A stretch of DNA of 64,000 bases from Rhodobacter sp. CZR27 (lineage in GTDB: Bacteria; Pseudomonadota; Alphaproteobacteria; Rhodobacterales; Rhodobacteraceae): the NCBI RefSeq assembly GCF_002407205.1, contig NZ_CP023548.1, forward strand, positions 582,501 to 646,500. Reading direction: 5' to 3'. Positions within the stretch are counted from its first letter, which is position 1. Each line of letters starts with the position of its first letter. This document shows positions 36,026 through 44,444 of this stretch, piece by piece. The position numbers and the translations under genes were made by a program. Under the pieces are notes generated by a model. It was not told the DNA's origin. It ran no database searches and was given only the letters and a program-made list of their open reading frames with translations.

Positions 36026-36152
36026 GCGGGCTCCCGAGGTCGCGCAGCAGCGCCGCGGGAGACCCGGTCAGGGCCACGCACGGCGCCCAGCCGCGGCCGG
36101 AAGGATCCCCCACCCGGGGCGATAAGGCTTGCTTCGCAGCGTCCGTCTGGGC

Positions 36153-36446
36153 TCAGCGCTCCGAGAGGTAGTCGGCAGAAACATAGCCGGTCATGCGCGG
36201 TGCGTCGGCCAGCGACACCCGGCACCAGAGTTGACCCACCTCGGTCACGCAGTCGTGGCGCATAAGGGCCGTGCCATCCGGCAGGCCGAGGAGAACGCGG
36301 TAGCCGAGCCCCGGCCCGGCGCGGAGCTTCAGAAGCTCGCTTCCCGCGCGCTCGACGACGACCCGGCTGCCAGGGCCAACCGCATGGCTCGCGCACGCGG
36401 TCAGCAGCAGCGTCGAGGCGAGCATTGGGATGAGCAGACGATGCAT
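36153..36446 (-). CDS. SH3-domain lipoprotein
   Basis: A 97-residue lipoprotein. The signal peptide ends with the lipobox LTAC (Cys18). The rest is one bacterial SH3 module: LKLRAGPGLGYRVLLGLPDG, then VTEVGQLWCRVSLADAPRMT and GYVSADYLSE. Such domains usually bind cell-wall peptides or ligands at the envelope. It is convergent with the EamA exporter gene and has no obvious partner. The ATG start places the charged MHRL before the hydrophobic core as expected. Confidence 0.88.
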   Translation of the reverse strand: MHRLLIPMLASTLLLTACASHAVGPGSRVVVERAGSELLKLRAGPGLGYRVLLGLPDGTALMRHDCVTEVGQLWCRVSLADAPRMTGYVSADYLSER

Positions 36447-36766
36447 CGCGAAACCTCAAGCTTTCGTGCCAGATCCGGCGGACTTCGCCACGCGTGTGAA
36501 CGACAAACCGTGCTCTGGCAAGGGTGCCCTGCTCGACGCGGCCGAGACTTACGGGCCGGACGCCGATCCGCGCCCCGAAGCCGGACGTGATGCCCGACGC
36601 AGCCTGTCCTACGACCACCCGCCTTGCGCCTCCGCCGGAACCGCTTTGCGTTGCGAGTAATGGCCGACCTGGGCCGCCAGCCGGGGCGCAAGACCCGCAT
36701 AGCTCTGCCGCACATTCAATGTCGGCTTCCCGCGCGTCAGGCGGCTCACCGCGGTCACGTCCGCCA
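36447..36766. other. No gene recognised
   Basis: 320 bp between the SH3 lipoprotein and the IS256-type element; only short frames without family features. Confidence 0.5.
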
Positions 36767-36976
36767 AGCTGGTGTAAATTCCCGGATGGCCTGAGGTCAT
36801 GATCAGGCGGCTTTTGTGGTCATGCTGAGAATGGGGTCGATCTCCTTGGTGTCGATGCGGGCGAAGGCCTCGACCATCATGCAGCGGCTCGAGGTCTGCC
36901 ACTCGTCATTCTGCTCGAACAGCACCGCGCCGATCAGGCGCAGGATGGAGGCGTCGTTGGGGAGTTGGGAGGATCA

Positions 36977-37001
36977 GAAATCCTTCCAGTGGAAGGATTT
37001 C
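36977..37001. repeat. Palindromic micro-insertion in IS256 transposase (d)
   Basis: Arms GAAATCCTTCC and GGAAGGATTTC, loop AGT on the plus strand; outer arms GTTGG and CCAAC close a 47-nt hairpin. It lies between RADVVG and PNDASILR. Confidence 0.82.
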
Positions 37002-37383
37002 CCGACCAACGCCGACCACGTCGGCGCGCCGCTTCACCTCCTTGTTCAGTCGCTCGATCGGATTCGTGCTGTGCAACTTGGTCCGGTGCTGGCGCGGGAA
37101 GGACATGTAGGCCAGCACGTCGTGCTCGCTGGCATCCATGAGGTCGGCGAGCTTGGGCCAGCGCGGGCGCAACTGCTCAGAGACCTTGCGCCAGGTCTCG
37201 CCGGCATGGGCGCGGTCGGGCTGATCGAAGGCCTGCCGGATCGCGGCGGCGACGACGGTATGCTGGCCGCGCGAGACATGTGCCAGCGCGTTCCTGATCC
37301 AGGGAACGCGGCAGCGCTGCCAGGTCGCCTCGAACACCCGGGCGATGGCGGCCTTGAGGCCGGTATGGGTCGAGGCGGGGCAC

Positions 37384-37406
37384 GAAACGGTCCGGGAGAC
37401 CGTTTC
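37384..37406. repeat. Palindromic micro-insertion in IS256 transposase (a)
   Basis: Arms GAAACGGTC and GACCGTTTC around CGGGA; outer arms GGCGG and CCGCC. It follows GGIRLVIS and removes the second catalytic Asp motif. Confidence 0.82.
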
Positions 37407-37700
37407 GCCGCCGAGGGCTGATCACCAGCCTGATCCCGCCGAGGCCGCGGGCGCGCAGGGATCGCAGGAACTCGGTCCAGAAGGGTGAGGGCCATCGCCC
37501 GAACGCTTCGGACGGGCCGATGCCAAGGCCGATGATCTCCCGGCGCCCCTCGGTATTGCGGCCACGGCGATTATCGCCGCGACCGGCACGATGCGACCGC
37601 CCAGGCGCACCTTGAGGTAGGTCGCGTCCAGCCAGACATAGGGCCACTCGCCGGTCAGCGGGCGGTTCAGGAACTCGCCCACGCGTTCGTCATTCGCCGG

Positions 37701-37725
37701 GAAAACGATCCCCCGGATCGTTTTC
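37701..37725. repeat. Palindromic micro-insertion in IS256 transposase (b)
   Basis: Arms GAAAACGATCC and GGATCGTTTTC, loop CCC on the plus strand; outer arms GCCGG and CCGGC. It interrupts SKLCKE and DERVGEFLN. Confidence 0.82.
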
Positions 37726-38058
37726 TGGCCCGGCTCATTCCTTGCAAAGCTTGGACACCGTGCTCTTCGAGATTCCGTTCAGCCCCATGGCCTGCACCAG
37801 TTCGTCCACCCGTCGGGTCGACACGCCGCTGATCCACGCCTCCTGGATGACCGCCACCGGCGCTTGTTCGAAGGTCTTCCGGGCCTCGGGGAAGCCTGGG
37901 AAGTAGCTGCCCTGCCGGAGCTTCGGCACCCGCAGGTTCAGCGTGCCCAGACGGGTATCGAGAGCGCGCTCTCCGATACCCGTTGCGCCAGGTCGTGCGA
38001 TCACCGCTGCGTTCATGCCGGCCGGCACCGATCAGGCCTTCCACATCCTTCTTCGCTA

Positions 38059-38081
38059 CGATCGATCCACTGGATCGATCG
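38059..38081. repeat. Palindromic micro-insertion in IS256 transposase (c)
   Basis: Arms CGATCGATCC and GGATCGATCG, loop ACT on the plus strand; outer arms CTTCG and CGAAG. It interrupts LQLIM and DVEGLIGAG. Confidence 0.82.
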
Positions 38082-38304
38082 CTTTACGCTCGAAGTCCAT
38101 GATCAGCTGCAGGACAGCCTCGGCTATGGAGCGCAGGAAGTCGCCCTGATCGTGCTTGGCCAGAAGCTCGGACAGGTCCATGTTCGTCTTGGTCATCGGG
38201 GTCTCCGTAAGGTCCGTGGTTGAAGTCGCCAAACTCCACCTCGACCATACACCTCGATGGCCACCCGGGATCACACCGCCGCTGGCGACGAAATTACACC
38301 AGCT

Positions 38305-39524
38305 CCTCGCACGCTAACCTCACCGCCCCCCCCGTCGATTTCCGCGCTGGAAGACGATCGCGCGGTCGGTCCGCATCAGGTTCAGGGGGGGCGGGCAGAT
38401 AACGTAGCAATTCGGCGGGCGGGATGGCCTCCTCCGGGCAGAGCATCAGCACCAGATAGGGCGCATCGAGGGCCTCGCCGAGCCAGTCGTGCAACCTAGG
38501 GCTCGCGAGCTTGCCGATGCTGTCACCGTCCGCAGCGGGGGAAGCAGCAGGACGGCGTCGCCCTCGACCAATCGGCCCGCCGTAGACAGGACCAAGTGGT
38601 CCAGCGGCAGGAAGCCAAGCCTCAGGGAGCTTGGCGAGCGGCTTCACGTCTTCTGGACGCAGGCCGCAGAGCACGATCTCGGAGGCGTAAGGAGCTCAGC
38701 TCGAAATGAATTGCTCGGACATGAGCGACTGACCTGTTTGTTGCAAACAAGGGATCGTTCCGTAGCGAGAGCTACGGCGGGGGTTCGGGATTGGTGGACG
38801 CGACCGGCCTGAGCGGCTGATACGTGTGGGGTTCAGAGGACGCGGTCAAGAGCCCCACCGAGGAATACGACGTTGCCACTCGGCTGGCGGACATCGAGGA
38901 CGCGATCCTCGGCGGTGCCGTGGATCTGCACCCGTCGGATCCGTGCCCCCATGACTTCTGGCTCGACCGGCGCCTCGCGCACGGCGGGGCGGCGGGCCGG
39001 TGTGGAGGGCTATCCCGGGATCGTCGTGGCGCGGGCCGAGGTCGACAGGTTGGCGGAGGCGCAGCCCGTCAGGCTTACCTCCGAGCGGCCGTCTGCCGCG
39101 GCGTTCGGCAGGCGTGTCGGGATGCGGGATGGCGGCCGGCTACTCGCGCTGTTGGCCGCGGGGCACACCCGGCAACCAGAGTGAAGCAGCCGATGTTCGG
39201 ATACGAGATCCTCCAAGGCCGACGTCGCCGCGTTCCACCCCCGGTTCGCGACCACGAGCATCCTCGCCGCCTAATGGGGCGAGCACCGGAACACCGTCAT
39301 CGCCCGGTCGATTCTCGCCGGACGGGCCCGATTACCGTGCGCTCCATCTGCGCAAGGACATGGAGCCGGTCGCAAGATGACGCCTTCTGGCGTCCGGCGG
39401 AATCCAGTGCCGAGCACTCCATGATCGGCCCAACTGCGCAAGTGAGGCCGCGGAGGGCCAGGAAAAGCATCTGCGAGGGGCCGGGACAGGAAAGCACCTT
39501 TCCTATCAATGGCTTGTTGTTTGC
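38305..39524. other. Degenerate region, probable remains of unrecognised genes
   Basis: 1.2 kb without an intact gene. Protein-like stretches appear in changing frames: on the minus strand LRPEDVKPLAKLPEAWLP with GEALDAPYLVLMLCPEEAIP (38.4-38.65 kb), on the plus strand VATRLADIEDAILGGAVDLH with PSDPCPHDFWLDRRLA, then GYPGIVVARAEVDRLAEAQP (38.85-39.18 kb). No start, ribosome site or known family links them. They look like old pseudogenes. Confidence 0.4.
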
Positions 39525-40847
39525 TCACCCCCGAATGAAGTGGAGCTGATCGAAGCTGCTGCGCCATTCGGCGACCTCCGGTGCCAGAGCTTCGGGCTGC
39601 GAGGACCGCAGTGCCCGTGCGATGAGGCCGGCCAGCCGGGGCATGTCGCTTGCCGTCATGCCCCAGCGGCAGAGCTCCGGAGTGCCCAGACGCAAGCCAT
39701 TGAGGTCCCCTTCCACGGGAGCAACCGGCAAGCCGATCCCGCAAGCGAGAATGTTGGCCTTTCGCAGGTGTTTCGACGCAGCCTGACCGCCCCCGAACTC
39801 CGCCGCCTCCAGCGCGAACTGGTGCGAACCTGTATGGCCCTGCGAGGTCGCAAATACGGGCATGTCCTCCGCCGCAAGCGCCTCGGCCAGTGCCTTGGCC
39901 GTGGAGACCATCGCCGTTGCATAGGCAGCCCCGAACTCCCGCCAGTCCAGAAGCCCGATCGCGAGGGCTGCCGACTTCGCGACATCGAAGTTCGCGGTGA
40001 GCCCGGGGAAGGCGATCTTTTCGATCCGCTGGGCCAGATCATCGTCGTTGGTCACGATGAGGCCCCCCGCCGGCCCTCCAAGACTCTTGTAGGTGCTCAT
40101 GGTCATCATGTGGGCACCTTGGGCGAGCGGATCGGCGAAGATGCCGCCTGCGATCATGCCGCACTGGTGAGCGGCATCGAAGAGAACCTTCGCGCCGACC
40201 TCATCCGCGATCCCGCGTATTTCCGCGATCGGATGCGGGAAGAGGTTCAGGCTCATCCCGATCGTGATCAGCTTCGGACGCACGTCACGGGCAAGGTCAC
40301 GCAGCCTGTCGAGATCAACCGTGTAGCCGTCGGCGTTGACGGGGGCTGGATGGGTGTCGAGACGGTAGAGACCCGCGCAGCCGGCACGGTGGTGCGTGAC
40401 ATGGCCGCCGATGGTGGCGGGCGGCGCGATGATCGCATCCCCGGGCTCGCAAGTAGCCATGAACGCGTAAAGATTCGCCAAGGCGCCGGACCCCACCCGG
40501 ATCTCGGCATGTCTGGCCTTGAAGACCTCGGCCGCGAGCTGTGCGGCGATGACCTCGATTTCCTCGATCGCCTCGAGCCCCATCTCGTATTTGTCGCCCG
40601 GATAACCGAGCGACGGTCGTGCGCCGAGACCGCTCGCAAGCAGCGCCTCGGCCCTGGGGTTCATGACGTTGGTCGCCGGGTTGAGGTTGAAGCATTCGCG
40701 ATCGTGAATCGCGCGGTTGCGCTCCGCGAGCGCGAAGATACGAGCGTCGATCTCATCCGACGTGGCACGGGCGGTCTCGGCGCTGATCGCGTCGATGCGC
40801 GTGACGACGGTGGGCGGCAGCCAGGGGCGAAGATGATGAACGGTCAT
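39525..40847 (-). CDS. Serine hydroxymethyltransferase-like PLP enzyme
   Basis: A 440-residue fold-type I PLP enzyme of the GlyA family. Visible features: NLNPATNVMNPRAEALLASG, GYPGDKYEMGLEAIEEIE, GSGALANLYAFM, the cofactor-binding Asp224 and His227 in LFDAAHQCGMI, the Schiff-base lysine Lys254 in MSTYKSLGGPAGG, and SHQFALEAAEFGGG. It departs from housekeeping GlyA at several motifs (STYKSLGGP against the usual T-T-H-K-T-L-R-G-P) so it is probably a paralogue acting on another beta-hydroxy or alpha-methyl amino acid. It is divergent from a GcvA-like LysR gene, suggesting inducible catabolism. Reaction class is firm, substrate unknown. Confidence 0.88.
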   Translation of the reverse strand: MTVHHLRPWLPPTVVTRIDAISAETARATSDEIDARIFALAERNRAIHDRECFNLNPATNVMNPRAEALLASGLGARPSLGYPGDKYEMGLEAIEEIEVIAAQLAAEVFKARHAEIRVGSGALANLYAFMATCEPGDAIIAPPATIGGHVTHHRAGCAGLYRLDTHPAPVNADGYTVDLDRLRDLARDVRPKLITIGMSLNLFPHPIAEIRGIADEVGAKVLFDAAHQCGMIAGGIFADPLAQGAHMMTMSTYKSLGGPAGGLIVTNDDDLAQRIEKIAFPGLTANFDVAKSAALAIGLLDWREFGAAYATAMVSTAKALAEALAAEDMPVFATSQGHTGSHQFALEAAEFGGGQAASKHLRKANILACGIGLPVAPVEGDLNGLRLGTPELCRWGMTASDMPRLAGLIARALRSSQPEALAPEVAEWRSSFDQLHFIRG

Positions 40848-40945
40848 GGGGGAACTCCGGTCCAGATGCCGCCATCCTCGGCAAGTGGAGGCTTCCGTGC
40901 AAAGCAGATTTCAGGAATGATAGGCATAGAAAACATGAGTCTCGC

Positions 40946-41827
40946 TTGGCAGTTGCACCACCCTTTCCGCGTCTCCCTTCCCTGAATGCCTTGCGGGCTT
41001 TCGAGGCTTCCGCCCGGCTTGGCGGCTTCGCCCTTGCCGCCGAGGAGTTGCGGGTAACGCCCGGTGCCGTGGGCGCACAGATCAAGGCTCTCGAGAACGA
41101 AATCGGGGCACCGCTGTTCAAACGTCATGCGCAGGGCGTGGAACTCACCGCGATCGGCGCACGCGCCTTGCCGCGCTTCGTCGAGGCATTCGACCGGCTC
41201 GGCGAGGCTGTGCAGGAGCTCCGTCAGGACGCCGCTCCGAAGCGGATACACATCGCCACCTTGCCGGCGCTTGCGCAACTCTGGCTTGCACCACGTCTTC
41301 CGGCGCTGCGGGCGGCGCTACCTGAAATCGAAGTGTCCGTCACCGCCGTGGAGACGCCGCCCAACCTGAAGCGCGTGCCTTTCGATCTCTGCCTTTTCTA
41401 TACAGATGACGTTCCGACCGATGGCATTCGCATCGCCGGGGACGAGATCCTTCCGGTCTGCACCCCCGAACTTGCCCGGCGCATCCGCGCTCCCCAAGAT
41501 CTTCTGACCATGACCTGTCTGACCGACTCTGCATGGGCCGACGACTGGAGCACCTGGGCGGCCGTCGCCCTGCCCGGTCAGGCGTTCACGCCGCGCGGTC
41601 CCGTGTTCTCGCTCTACGCCGTTGCCGTTGAGGAGGCACTTAACGGCTCAGGCATCCTGATCGCGCGGAAGGCGCTCGTGTCGAGGCACCTCGACGCCGG
41701 AGATCTGGTCGCGCCGCTCGGGCGAGGGGTGATTGGCCGCCAGTCGATCACACTCTGGACGTTGCCCGGGCCGGCCGCGAGCCGCAACCAGCGGAGCCTG
41801 CTCGACGTGCTGCGGGAGTTGGGCTGA
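40946..41827 (+). CDS. LysR-family regulator (GcvA-like), divergent from the GlyA-like gene
   Basis: A 293-residue LysR protein: LPSLNALRAFEASARLGGFA and VTPGAVGAQIKALENEIGAP form the helix-turn-helix; RVPFDLCLFYTDDVPTDGIR and ALNGSGILIARKALV belong to the effector domain. The start is uncertain: TTG at 40946 gives MAVAPPFPRLPSLNALR, with no strong ribosome site nearby; the in-frame region upstream has no better codon. It faces the GlyA-like gene over 98 bp and most likely regulates it. Confidence 0.9.
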   Translation: MAVAPPFPRLPSLNALRAFEASARLGGFALAAEELRVTPGAVGAQIKALENEIGAPLFKRHAQGVELTAIGARALPRFVEAFDRLGEAVQELRQDAAPKRIHIATLPALAQLWLAPRLPALRAALPEIEVSVTAVETPPNLKRVPFDLCLFYTDDVPTDGIRIAGDEILPVCTPELARRIRAPQDLLTMTCLTDSAWADDWSTWAAVALPGQAFTPRGPVFSLYAVAVEEALNGSGILIARKALVSRHLDAGDLVAPLGRGVIGRQSITLWTLPGPAASRNQRSLLDVLRELG

Positions 41828-42083
41828 ACACGTCATGCCTTAAGGTGCCGGGTTTGCAGGTTTCACAACCGGAAGAGGACGGATGCGGCGAGGGGCCATG
41901 GCTGGGAAGAAGGTTAAGGGGTCCCTGTCGTGGCGGGTGGCGGCGCCAGTCCTTATAGGCGTCCGAGCAATATCCCGACGCGGTCAGGTCCTTCGCCGGG
42001 CCTTGTTCCACGGGCGCGTCGCACCACCACAAACCATTGCGGTCGATGAAGATCATGCCGCCCGGAACACGTCGGTCGTCGAC

Positions 42084-42096
42084 GGGGGGGGGGGGG
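42084..42096. repeat. Homopolymer of 13 G
   Basis: Thirteen consecutive G on the plus strand inside the IS427-type fragment, at the junction between GNPP and VDDRR. The longest mononucleotide run I noticed in the window. Confidence 0.9.
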
Positions 42097-42115
42097 TTGC
42101 CACGGCTCTACGGAA

Positions 42116-42160
42116 GCAAGGAGGATCAGAGGACAGTCCAGTGGTCCGTCGTCCCGATGA
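42116..42160. repeat. Degenerate palindromic micro-insertion in IS427 fragment (e)
   Basis: Minus-strand centre GACGGACC, ACT, GGACTGTC is an imperfect palindrome with the CCACTGG core. About 46 nt separate RLKPF from SRGN, where the family needs only a few codons. The right arm contains CTGATCCTCC, also found in the arm of the IS256 insertion at 36977. Confidence 0.6.
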
Positions 42161-42212
42161 ACGGCTTCAACCGCTCCATCCGGGCGTCTGTGAGCCCATA
42201 GAGATTGCTCAT

Positions 42213-42534
42213 CGGTCCGGTCTCCTTGCGGAGCCTGGGTCGCGACACCCACCTCAAATCAACGGGCCTCGCAGGAAGCAGGTCTCACCGGCTAGACGAG
42301 CGACGGCGTCCGCGAGGCCGGGCAACTGCTGGGGTCGGAGTCACCCAGCATCACATCAATGTACGTGCACGGGCGCACCGAGGCACAGAGACATCTGCAC
42401 CAAGGGCGTGATCGCTCGCGATTGGGTGCCGAAGCGGTTTCTGCCTTGTCCAGGGTGGGGCTCTGACGGCAATGGTGTCCCATGGGCTGAAGATGGGACA
42501 CCCCACCTCTCAGATCATTGAGTGAATAGCGGCC
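42213..42534. other. No gene recognised
   Basis: 322 bp between the IS fragment and the tRNA gene. No supportable frame. It may contain the tRNA terminator, but none was clear. Confidence 0.5.
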
Positions 42535-42610
42535 TGGTAGGCCCGGAGGGACTCGAACCCCCAACCAAGGCGTTATGAGCGCCCTGCTCTGACCATTGAG
42601 CTACAGGCCC
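42535..42610 (-). tRNA. tRNA with CAT anticodon, probably tRNA-Ile2 (lysidine type)
   Basis: The reverse strand folds as a complete tRNA: acceptor GGGCCTG with CGGGCCT (one G-U pair at the end), D-arm TAGCTCAATGG, anticodon loop CTCATAA giving CAT, T-arm GGGGGTTCGAGTCCCTCC, and encoded CCA. The GAGCAGGGCGCTCATAA core resembles tRNA-Ile2, whose C34 is modified to lysidine to read AUA, more than elongator tRNA-Met; the identity between these two is inferred. Confidence 0.88.
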
Positions 42611-42717
42611 GGCCGATCCCCGTTAAGGCGAAGCGGTGCAGGGGTCAAGGGTGGCTTCGCGTTGCACGCTCGGCGGCGATCGTCTAGAGGGACGGCAGGC
42701 AGCGGCAGGGATGGATC

Positions 42718-43764
42718 ATGGCCGAAGAGCACAAGGGGCTGACATACGCGGACGCCGGGGTGGACATCGACGCCGGCAACGCCCTCGTCGAACGGATCAA
42801 GCCCGCCGCGAAGCGGACGAACCGGGCCGGGACCGTCTCGGGCCTCGGTGGCTTCGGGGCGCTGTTCGACCTGAAGGCCGCGGGCTACGTCGACCCCGTC
42901 CTGGTCGCGGCCACCGATGGCGTGGGCACCAAGCTGCGCATCGCGATCGATACCGGCGAGGTCGGCACCATCGGCATCGACCTCGTCGCGATGTGCGTCA
43001 ACGATCTCGTCTGCCAGGGCGCCGAGCCGCTGTTCTTCCTCGACTATTTTGCCACCGGCAAGCTCGAGGTCGACCAGGCCGCCCGGATCATCGAGGGAAT
43101 TGCCGAGGGCTGTGCGGCCTCTGGCTGCGCCCTCATCGGCGGCGAGACCGCCGAGATGCCCGGGATGTATCACAGCGGCGACTTCGACCTTGCCGGCTTC
43201 GCCGTGGGCGCCATGGAGCGCGGGCAGGATCTGCCATGCGGCGTGCAGGTCGGCGATGTGCTGCTCGGCCTCGCCTCGGACGGCGTGCATTCGAACGGCT
43301 ATTCCTTCGTGAGAAAGGTCGTCGATCTTTCGGGCCTCGGCTGGGATGCCCCGGCGCCCTTCGCCTCCGGCCGGCTCGGGCAGGTGCTGCTCACGCCGAC
43401 GCGGCTTTACGTGAAGCAGGCACTGGCGGCGATCCGGGCGGGCGGTGTCCATGCGCTGGCCCATATCACAGGCGGCGGCCTGACCGAGAACCTGCCGCGG
43501 GTGCTGCCCGAAGGGGCGGGGGCGCGGATCGACCTGTCGTCCTGGGCGCTTCCGCCGGTGTTCCGCTGGCTCGCCGAGACCGCCGGAATGGCGGAGCCGG
43601 AACTGCTGAAGACCTTCAATTGCGGCATCGGCATGATCCTCGTCGTGGCGGCGGACCGCGCGGACGACCTCGCCGCGCTGCTGAGCGCCGAGGGCGAGTC
43701 GGTCACCCGGATCGGCGAGGTGACGGTCGGCAGGGGCGTGAGCTACGACGGCCGCCTTCTGTGA
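42718..43764 (+). CDS. purM: Phosphoribosylformylglycinamidine cyclo-ligase
   Basis: A 348-residue AIR synthetase that closes the imidazole ring of FGAM with ATP in purine synthesis. Typical blocks: [81 protein letters not shown] and [16 protein letters not shown]. Length is that of the family. Its stop overlaps the GTG start of purN (GTGA), so both enzymes are made together. Cytoplasmic. Confidence 0.97.
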   Translation: MAEEHKGLTYADAGVDIDAGNALVERIKPAAKRTNRAGTVSGLGGFGALFDLKAAGYVDPVLVAATDGVGTKLRIAIDTGEVGTIGIDLVAMCVNDLVCQGAEPLFFLDYFATGKLEVDQAARIIEGIAEGCAASGCALIGGETAEMPGMYHSGDFDLAGFAVGAMERGQDLPCGVQVGDVLLGLASDGVHSNGYSFVRKVVDLSGLGWDAPAPFASGRLGQVLLTPTRLYVKQALAAIRAGGVHALAHITGGGLTENLPRVLPEGAGARIDLSSWALPPVFRWLAETAGMAEPELLKTFNCGIGMILVVAADRADDLAALLSAEGESVTRIGEVTVGRGVSYDGRLL

Positions 43765-44351
43765 AGCGAGTCGCCATCCTGATCTCGGGCGGCGGCTCAA
43801 ACATGCTCGCCCTTGTGCGCAGCATGGCGGGCGACCATCCGGCGCGGCCCGTGCTCGTGGTCTCGAACGATCCCGCGGCGGCGGGGCTGGAACGGGCTGC
43901 GGCGCTGGGCGTGCCGGTCGCGGCGGTGGATCACCGGCCGTTCAAGGGCGACCGCCCGGCCTTCGAGGCGGCGCTGCTGGAGCCGATCCTCGAGGCGCAG
44001 CCGGACATCCTGTGCCTGGCCGGCTTCATGCGGGTGCTGACGGCGGACTTCGTGGCGCGGTTCGAAGGGCGCATGCTGAACATCCATCCGTCGCTCCTGC
44101 CGAAATACCAGGGCTTGCACACCCACCGTCGCGCCATCGAGGCAGGCGACACGCAGGCCGGCTGCACGGTGCACGAGGTGACGGCCGCGCTGGATGACGG
44201 GCCGATCCTCGGGCAGGCGCGGGTGCCCGTCCTGCCGGACGACACGCCGGAGACGCTGGCGGCTCGGGTCCTGACGCAGGAGCACCTGCTTTACCCGGCC
44301 GTCCTGCGCAGGTTCGCGGCGGGCGACCGCAGGCCCATCCTCCTCCCCTGA
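43761..44351 (+). CDS. purN: Phosphoribosylglycinamide formyltransferase
   Basis: A 196-residue GAR transformylase that transfers formyl from 10-formyltetrahydrofolate in the third step of purine synthesis. It starts [15 protein letters not shown] and carries the catalytic set Asn107 and His109 in [15 protein letters not shown] and Asp145 in [10 protein letters not shown], all at family positions. GTG start overlaps the purM stop by four bases. Complete, no anomalies. Confidence 0.97.
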   Translation: MKRVAILISGGGSNMLALVRSMAGDHPARPVLVVSNDPAAAGLERAAALGVPVAAVDHRPFKGDRPAFEAALLEPILEAQPDILCLAGFMRVLTADFVARFEGRMLNIHPSLLPKYQGLHTHRRAIEAGDTQAGCTVHEVTAALDDGPILGQARVPVLPDDTPETLAARVLTQEHLLYPAVLRRFAAGDRRPILLP

Positions 44352-44444
44352 CGCAACGACCCATCGGTCTTTCCTTTTCCGGCCACGCCGCCTATAGCGG
44401 GGGCGCGGGACGAACCCGCGTGAACCCCGAGACGCGGGACCCTG

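Larger units (their letters stand above)
36803..38196 (-). pseudogene. IS256-family transposase with four palindromic insertions
   Basis: The parts read MTKTNMDLSELLAKHDQGDF, VEGLIGAGRHERSGDRTTWR, LDTRLGTLNLRVPKLRQGSY, AVIQEAWISGVSTRRVDELV and STVSKLCKE, then RPLTGEWPYVWLDATYLKVR (first Asp), LRARGLGGIRLVIS (second Asp lost at an insertion), FEATWQRCRVPWIRNALAHV, LHSTNPIERLNKEVKRRADV (catalytic Glu) and the end KEIDPILSMTTKAA. Insertions with palindromes at 38059, 37701, 37384 and 36977 each change the frame. In three of the four, about 47 nt stands where about 4 nt would restore a family-like protein; the fourth (38059) is close to this. Other indels occur near 37560. Inactive. Confidence 0.85.
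36767..38304 (-). mobile_element. IS256-family element, inactivated
   Basis: Ends AGCTGGTGTAAATT (36767-36780) and AATTACACCAGCT (38292-38304) form the terminal inverted repeats. The single minus-strand transposase between them is broken by four palindromic insertions and further indels. No target duplication was recognised. Confidence 0.82.
41945..42212 (-). pseudogene. IS427-type transposase, N-terminal fragment
   Basis: Reading leftward from ATG 42212: MSNLYGLTDARMERLKPF, then an interruption, SRGNPP, VDDRR, GMIFIDRNGLWWCDAPVEQG, matching the N-terminal domain of IS5/IS427-group transposases (LTDEQMARLRPFFPKS, then GIIFINRNGLRWCDAP). A worn palindromic insertion and a run of 13 G disrupt the frame; the 3' part is absent. 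Confidence 0.75.

Noticed and set aside
38575..38605. Palindrome GGACCACTTGGTCC as another member of the micro-insertion family
   Set aside because: Short, with no outer arms and no recognisable interrupted gene; it can be read as coding in the local frame.
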